Below, one piece after another: positions 13,493 through 16,199 of a stretch of 16,199 bases of DNA. The DNA lies in the NCBI GenBank assembly GCA_023388495.1, contig JAEWGC010000010.1, positions 1 to 16,199 on the forward strand, given 5' to 3'. A model generated the notes under the pieces. The model saw only the letters and a list, made by a program, of their open reading frames with translations, was not told where the DNA came from and ran no database searches. The stretch comes from Bacillota bacterium (GTDB lineage: Bacteria; Bacillota; Clostridia; Tissierellales; Tissierellaceae). Position 1 is the first letter of the stretch, and each line of letters starts with the position of its first letter. A program made the translations under genes and the position numbers.

Positions 13493-14032
13493 ATGCACTA
13501 TACATATTTTATTGAGAATACAACTAAGGATTATATTGATAATACTGAATTATTTAGACTTATAAATGACTTAGAAATAGATGAGAATGAAATTTATATA
13601 GATGAAGAAGATTGTAAGGAAGAATTAGATAATCTATTAAGTATCTTAGAAAATGGGGACAGACTTGTAATTCGTTCAGTAGTAGATTTAGCAGAAGAAG
13701 CAGAAGATTTATTAGAAATATTAAGATTGTTACAAGATAAAGAAATTATTTTATTGAGTATAGAAGAAAGTTTTTTAAATGGAATTGACTATTATACAGG
13801 GTTAAAAGGATTTGTAGGCATTAATCGATACTATTTAGATAAGAAGAGAAAAGAAAGATACAAAGAAGCTAAAGAAAAGGGATTAGTAGGCAGACCTAAG
13901 ATGACAGCAGAAATTCAGAATGCTCTTAGGTTATATAAAACTGGTGAGTTCACAACTTCAGAGATTGAAAAATTATCGGGAATTTCTTCATCAACTCTAT
14001 ATAGAGCTTTAAAAGAAATTGACAAGGAGTAA
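13493..14032 (+). CDS. Serine-recombinase-like DNA-binding protein lacking catalytic residues
   Basis: 179 residues, the length of a small serine resolvase, with ATG after AAAAGGGGG. The resolvase fold is recognisable: strand-helix start, GDRLVIRSVVDLAEEAEDLL at 55-74 aligning with the GDxLVVxxLDRLGRSLxDLL motif, KEIILLSIEES, and a C-terminal HTH (GRPKMTAEIQNALRLY, TTSEIEKLSGISSSTLYRAL at 154-173). The catalytic parts are changed: YARVST at the N-terminus is YFIENT, so the nucleophilic Ser is Asn9, and the two Arg of DRLGRS are Asp65 and Glu68. It should bind DNA but not recombine. A role as repressor, partition or architectural factor is inferred; the dyads upstream may be its own operator. 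Confidence 0.75.
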   Translation: MHYTYFIENTTKDYIDNTELFRLINDLEIDENEIYIDEEDCKEELDNLLSILENGDRLVIRSVVDLAEEAEDLLEILRLLQDKEIILLSIEESFLNGIDYYTGLKGFVGINRYYLDKKRKERYKEAKEKGLVGRPKMTAEIQNALRLYKTGEFTTSEIEKLSGISSSTLYRALKEIDKE

Positions 14033-14187
14033 ATACTACGAAAAATATCTATTCGTTTAATACACATAAAAAGAACTATAGCAGTAAATAAGGATTAAAA
14101 ATTTAAGATATAAAAAATAGGAACTATAGATAACCACAAAAAAGAAGTTTGGATATCAAGTTCATTAAAGAAAGGGGAGAAGTTCAT

Positions 14188-14772
14188 ATGGCTAACATAA
14201 AAACAAGAGCATTGACAGAATATGAATATTCTTTAATTATACAAACCATTAGGAAAGGCATTAAAACAAAGGATGATAGACAGATTAAACCTAATCTAAG
14301 AATAGCAACAGCCTTAGTGGTACAAGCCAATTTAGGATTAAGAATAGGGGATATAGTTAATTTGAAACTATCAGATATTATTAAGGATGCTAACAGATAT
14401 AGATTAAATATTAAAGAGCAGAAAACAGGTAAGGTTAGAGAATTTACAGTGCCTAATGAAATTTATACATATCTACAATCTTATGCCTTAGATAACAATA
14501 TAAAAACCAATCAAAAATTATTCAGTATCACTGTAAGACAAATTCAAAAGCATCTTAAAATAGTAACGGAGCATCTAGGGTTAGAAAACATTAGCACTCA
14601 TAGTTTTAGAAAGTTTTTTGCAGTATCTATATATAACAATAATAACTATAATATAGAATTGGTAAGGCAATTACTTCAACATAGTACAGTAGCAGTAACT
14701 CAACATTATTTATCAGTTCAGCCAGAGTTGGTAGAAAAGGCTTTACAAAATCATATTAAATTACCTGAATAG
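14188..14772 (+). CDS. Compact tyrosine recombinase (phage integrase family)
   Basis: 194 residues from ATG at 14188, which has AGGGGAG 8 nt upstream; the TTG at 14149 has no SD. It consists of the catalytic domain only, lacking the usual N-terminal SAM-like core-binding domain. Active-site residues are in place: R52 (NLGLRIGD), K79 or K82 (EQKTGK), H138 and R141 (STHSFRKFF), H165 (LLQHST) and Y174 (TQHYL). It breaks and rejoins DNA through a 3'-phosphotyrosine, and small versions on plasmids serve in dimer resolution or inversion. Nothing here links it to a particular attachment site, so it is not shown to be the integrase of this element. The strong promoter of the downstream RNA starts 13 bp after its stop. 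Confidence 0.85.
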   Translation: MANIKTRALTEYEYSLIIQTIRKGIKTKDDRQIKPNLRIATALVVQANLGLRIGDIVNLKLSDIIKDANRYRLNIKEQKTGKVREFTVPNEIYTYLQSYALDNNIKTNQKLFSITVRQIQKHLKIVTEHLGLENISTHSFRKFFAVSIYNNNNYNIELVRQLLQHSTVAVTQHYLSVQPELVEKALQNHIKLPE

Positions 14773-14784
14773 TTGATGGATTAA

Positions 14785-14813
14785 TTGACAAGAATTATGA
14801 AATAGCATATAAT
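14785..14813 (+). promoter_or_regulatory. Perfect consensus sigma-A promoter for the repeat RNA
   Basis: TTGACA (14785-14790), a 17-bp spacer and TATAAT (14808-14813): twelve of twelve consensus positions with ideal spacing. It is the strongest promoter in the window and predicts a transcript starting near 14820. Confidence 0.85.
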
Positions 14814-14925
14814 GTAATTACAAAGATAAGCATAGTTTTCTAGTAAGAGACATATACTATGCTTGTAACTAATGTTACACTACTATGGTATTCCATAGTG
14901 CCTGGGCTGACAGGTCAATAATCTG

Positions 14926-15027
14926 AAATGTGTGTCAGACGAATGTGCTGATGTGTTGGTGGGCAACGATAAAACCCAAAATGTGTGCCAGACGAATGTG
15001 CTGGTGTGTAGGCAGACTACGATAAAA
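14926..15027 (+). repeat. Two 49-nt tandem repeats with compensatory changes
   Basis: Units 14926-14974 and 14979-15027 have identical length, are separated by 4 nt and differ at 7 positions. Each has stem YCAG / CTGR around ACGAATGTG (14935-14951; 14988-15004) and a second stem GTTG/CAAC (14955-14967) or GTAG/CTAC (15008-15020), then GATAAAA. Four of the seven differences form two compensatory pairs (T-A to C-G; T-A to A-T) and the other three fall in the 5-nt loop of the second hairpin. Confidence 0.9.
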
Positions 15028-15036
15028 TCAGCCACT

Positions 15037-15080
15037 AAAGGGAAGTAGGTAACGCTGCGGTGTTATCACTTCCCTTTTAA
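15037..15080 (+). terminator. Strong intrinsic terminator between the repeat RNA and the nuclease gene
   Basis: AAAGGGAAGT (15037-15046) pairs perfectly with ACTTCCCTTT (15068-15077). The stem continues inward as GGTAAC/GTTATC (15048-15053 and 15062-15067, one G-U pair, one bulged A). Four Ts follow, then AAATTTT. It should end most transcripts before the gene at 15103 and allow some read-through. Confidence 0.85.
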
Positions 15081-15102
15081 ATTTTAAATTGGGGGATTAG
15101 GA

Positions 15103-15849
15103 ATGGAAGAAAGGGATACAACAACAAATGAGAAATGTTTAGCAAGTTTATCTAAAAAGCAAAATATACTGCCTACTTTATTCAAAGCAGCTAAACTATA
15201 TGAAGAAAACCTATTAAATCAGAATATGCTAGTTGTTTTTAAGGCTCAATCTAATCAGTATAAATATATTGAGATTATATTTGAAGCTAGACACTTTAGA
15301 CACTTAACAGGAGTTAGGGTGTCTGAAAGTGGTGCTGCTGATTTTTATAATAAATGCTTAAAGAAAAGGATAAGTATAAATGATTTTGAATTAGCTGATG
15401 ATGGTACTACAATACTAAAGAGTGAAGTAATAGAGCAAGGTATGAAAATACATATTTTTTCCAAAACCGTAGGTGATTTCAATGGTAAAAGATGTTCTTT
15501 AAAAACAGAAAAATTAGTAGGGAATATACGTTGCACTATGGGTTTTGTAAGAGAACTATCAGGCTTTTTTGCTCCTAATACTTTATTGAAAGCAGATATA
15601 AGAGATGAAATAGTCAAAAGCCATCAATTAATGGCAGTATATATGAAATCAAAAGAAGATGAAAAATACAGTAGGTTATGTTATGTAGCTAAACCATTAA
15701 ACCCCGAGCAAGTAAGATGGAATAAAGAAATAGAAAGTAAAATAATAGATAAAGAAAATTTAAAAATAGAATGTAACAAGTTAGTTAATAAACCAAAAGA
15801 GGACAAGCAACACAAGAATAAAAAGAAACCTAAAAAAACCACAACATAA
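15103..15849 (+). CDS. PBECR4-like (BECR-fold RNase) protein, candidate type III toxin
   Basis: 248 residues from ATG at 15103 with GGGGG 7 nt upstream. I recognise the PBECR4 pattern (phage Barnase-EndoU-ColicinE5/D-RelE-like nuclease): an N-terminal helix region, IEIIFEARHFRHLTGV at about 52-67, SGAADFYNKCLKKRISINDF, a strand-rich middle (FELADDGTTILK, KIHIFSKTVGDFNGKR), KLVGNIRCTMGFVRELSGFF and APNTLLKADIRD. The last 30 residues are Lys-rich. The family is predicted to cleave RNA; candidate catalytic residues are the conserved His/Arg of ARHFRHL and residues of the NTLLKxDIRD strand, but I cannot assign them firmly. It is the only gene after the repeat RNA and its terminator and is closed by its own terminator, forming a self-contained cassette. 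An ordinary prophage-type PBECR4 gene with an unrelated upstream RNA is the alternative. Confidence 0.7.
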   Translation: MEERDTTTNEKCLASLSKKQNILPTLFKAAKLYEENLLNQNMLVVFKAQSNQYKYIEIIFEARHFRHLTGVRVSESGAADFYNKCLKKRISINDFELADDGTTILKSEVIEQGMKIHIFSKTVGDFNGKRCSLKTEKLVGNIRCTMGFVRELSGFFAPNTLLKADIRDEIVKSHQLMAVYMKSKEDEKYSRLCYVAKPLNPEQVRWNKEIESKIIDKENLKIECNKLVNKPKEDKQHKNKKKPKKTTT

Positions 15850-15886
15850 AAATAACCCTTTACACAACAAGTAGGGTTATTTTTTA
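15848..15886 (+). terminator. Bidirectional terminator after the nuclease gene
   Basis: AAAAATAACCCT (15848-15859) pairs with AGGGTTATTTTTT (15873-15885), loop TTACACAACAAGT, with a T run on the plus strand and an A run before it that serves the minus strand. Confidence 0.85.
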
Positions 15887-15929
15887 TGTCAGAATTACCG
15901 GCATAATCATAAAAATATTTATAAAAATG

Positions 15930-16030
15930 TACAAGGAATGCTTGAGTTTACAGGATTTGAATGCTATGATGGTCACATCCCGCTAAGGGAGCCACCTAAG
16001 TGGTCAAAAATCAAATAGTCACTCCTTGTA
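15930..16030 (+). other. Structured intergenic segment of unclear nature
   Basis: TACAAGGA (15930-15937) pairs with TCCTTGTA (16023-16030) and encloses TCCC/GGGA (15978-15990) and CCAC/GTGG (15992-16003) hairpins. The same bases also contain a short frame (15938-16015, MLEFTGFECYDGHIPLREPP...) without a usable ribosome binding site. It could be a small RNA, an insertion-sequence end or a gene remnant. I cannot decide. Confidence 0.3.
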
Positions 16031-16057
16031 TAAGGGAACCTACAAACAATTTAATGA

Positions 16058-16199
16058 GTAGCTAAAACCATTGAAAAGCTAGACATCCTAAGAGATGCAG
16101 ACTATATCTACAGAGATGAAATCAAAAAAGCAGGTTTAGATAAAGAAATCTGGCAATACTTTGCAGTATTACCAAATATCCAATCTGTAGGAGTTATAG
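16058..16199 (+). pseudogene. guaA: Broken C-terminal part of GMP synthase (GuaA)
   Basis: From 16058 a frame without a start runs off the right edge: KLDILRDADYIYRDEIKKAG, then LDKEIWQYFAVLPNIQSVGV. This is the typical C-terminal dimerisation region of GMP synthase (glutamine-hydrolysing), which makes GMP from XMP. It is preceded by a stop (16055-16057), and the conserved RHPFPGPGL segment that should lie just upstream is missing, so this is a 5'-truncated fragment, not a working gene. The 3' end of guaA is a known integration hot spot, so the fragment may be the displaced end left by an integration or rearrangement. The breakpoint is near 16058-16070. Confidence 0.75.

Larger units (their letters stand above)
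14820..15080 (+). ncRNA. Structured repeat RNA, candidate type III antitoxin
   Basis: A non-coding interval of about 260 nt between a consensus promoter and a strong terminator. Helices in order: AAGCATAGT (14828-14836) with ACTATGCTT (14856-14864); ACTATGG (14882-14888) with CCATAGT (14893-14899); CCTG (14901-14904) with CAGG (14911-14914), whose loop GGCTGA is complementary to TCAGCC at 15028-15033; then two 49-nt repeats, each with two hairpins and a possible H-type pseudoknot. No frame with codon bias crosses it. Repeat RNA plus terminator plus RNase-like gene is the layout of ToxI/CptI/TenpI antitoxins. Alternatives are a tandem riboswitch-like leader or a replication-control RNA. Confidence 0.7.

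Noticed and set aside
14926..15027. CRISPR array
   Set aside because: The two 49-nt units are contiguous apart from 4 nt, with no spacer-sized unique segments and no cas genes.
14820..15102. Classical tandem riboswitch controlling the 15103 gene
   Set aside because: Tandem folded units followed by a terminator also fit a riboswitch, but I recognise no known aptamer core, and the downstream gene is nuclease-like rather than metabolic or a transporter. Kept only as an alternative.
14188..16199. The 194-residue tyrosine recombinase as the integrase responsible for a guaA insertion
   Set aside because: Integrases acting at guaA are normally about twice this size with an N-terminal domain, and no attachment-site repeat could be seen in the window.

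Overview
The window is AT-rich, purine-biased DNA with AGA/ATA-rich codon use, strong GGGGG/AAGGAGG ribosome binding sites and two S-layer-homology (SLH) proteins. This fits a low-GC anaerobic Firmicute (Clostridia or Tissierellia type); I cannot name a species. It looks like part of a mobile element (plasmid, phage-plasmid or integrated element): it carries its own primase and helicase, origin-like sites, a Cro/C1-type regulator, recombinase-family proteins and toxin-like cassettes. I see no relaxase, conjugation or capsid gene.

Layout. 1-111 is the tail of an unrecognised gene. 231-3872 holds two paralogous secreted SLH proteins separated by two small membrane ORFs, a 13-codon fossil of a third SLH tail and a truncated secreted protein. 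3871-4477 is an intergenic block with a minus-strand type I toxin-like peptide (4038-4142), inserted between what look like the two arms of the second SLH gene's terminator. 4480-5030 is non-coding as far as I can see. 5031-5219 and 11634-11872 are two related origin-like sites in opposite orientation (22-bp-spaced iterons, twin cruciform hairpins, CAAGGTT arms). They bracket the replication module: a divergent Cro/C1-type regulator (5237-6343, minus) and a plus-strand operon (6816-11630) of four small proteins, a candidate initiator, a CHC2/TOPRIM primase and a DnaB/RecA-type helicase. 12008-14772 carries three small unknown proteins, a serine-recombinase-like protein whose catalytic residues are replaced, and a compact tyrosine recombinase. 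16058-16199 is a broken 3' part of guaA (GMP synthase).

The most striking region is 14785-15890. A perfect consensus promoter (TTGACA-N17-TATAAT) drives a non-coding RNA of about 260 nt. It contains two 49-nt tandem repeats that fold into the same hairpin-plus-pseudoknot and differ by compensatory changes. A strong intrinsic terminator follows, and then a gene for a PBECR4-like (BECR-fold RNase) protein. This is the architecture of a type III toxin-antitoxin system (repeat RNA antitoxin, leaky terminator, endoRNase toxin), but the protein does not look like ToxN, CptN or TenpN. I propose it as a new type III-like family. That assignment is inference, although the RNA repeats and covariation are directly visible.
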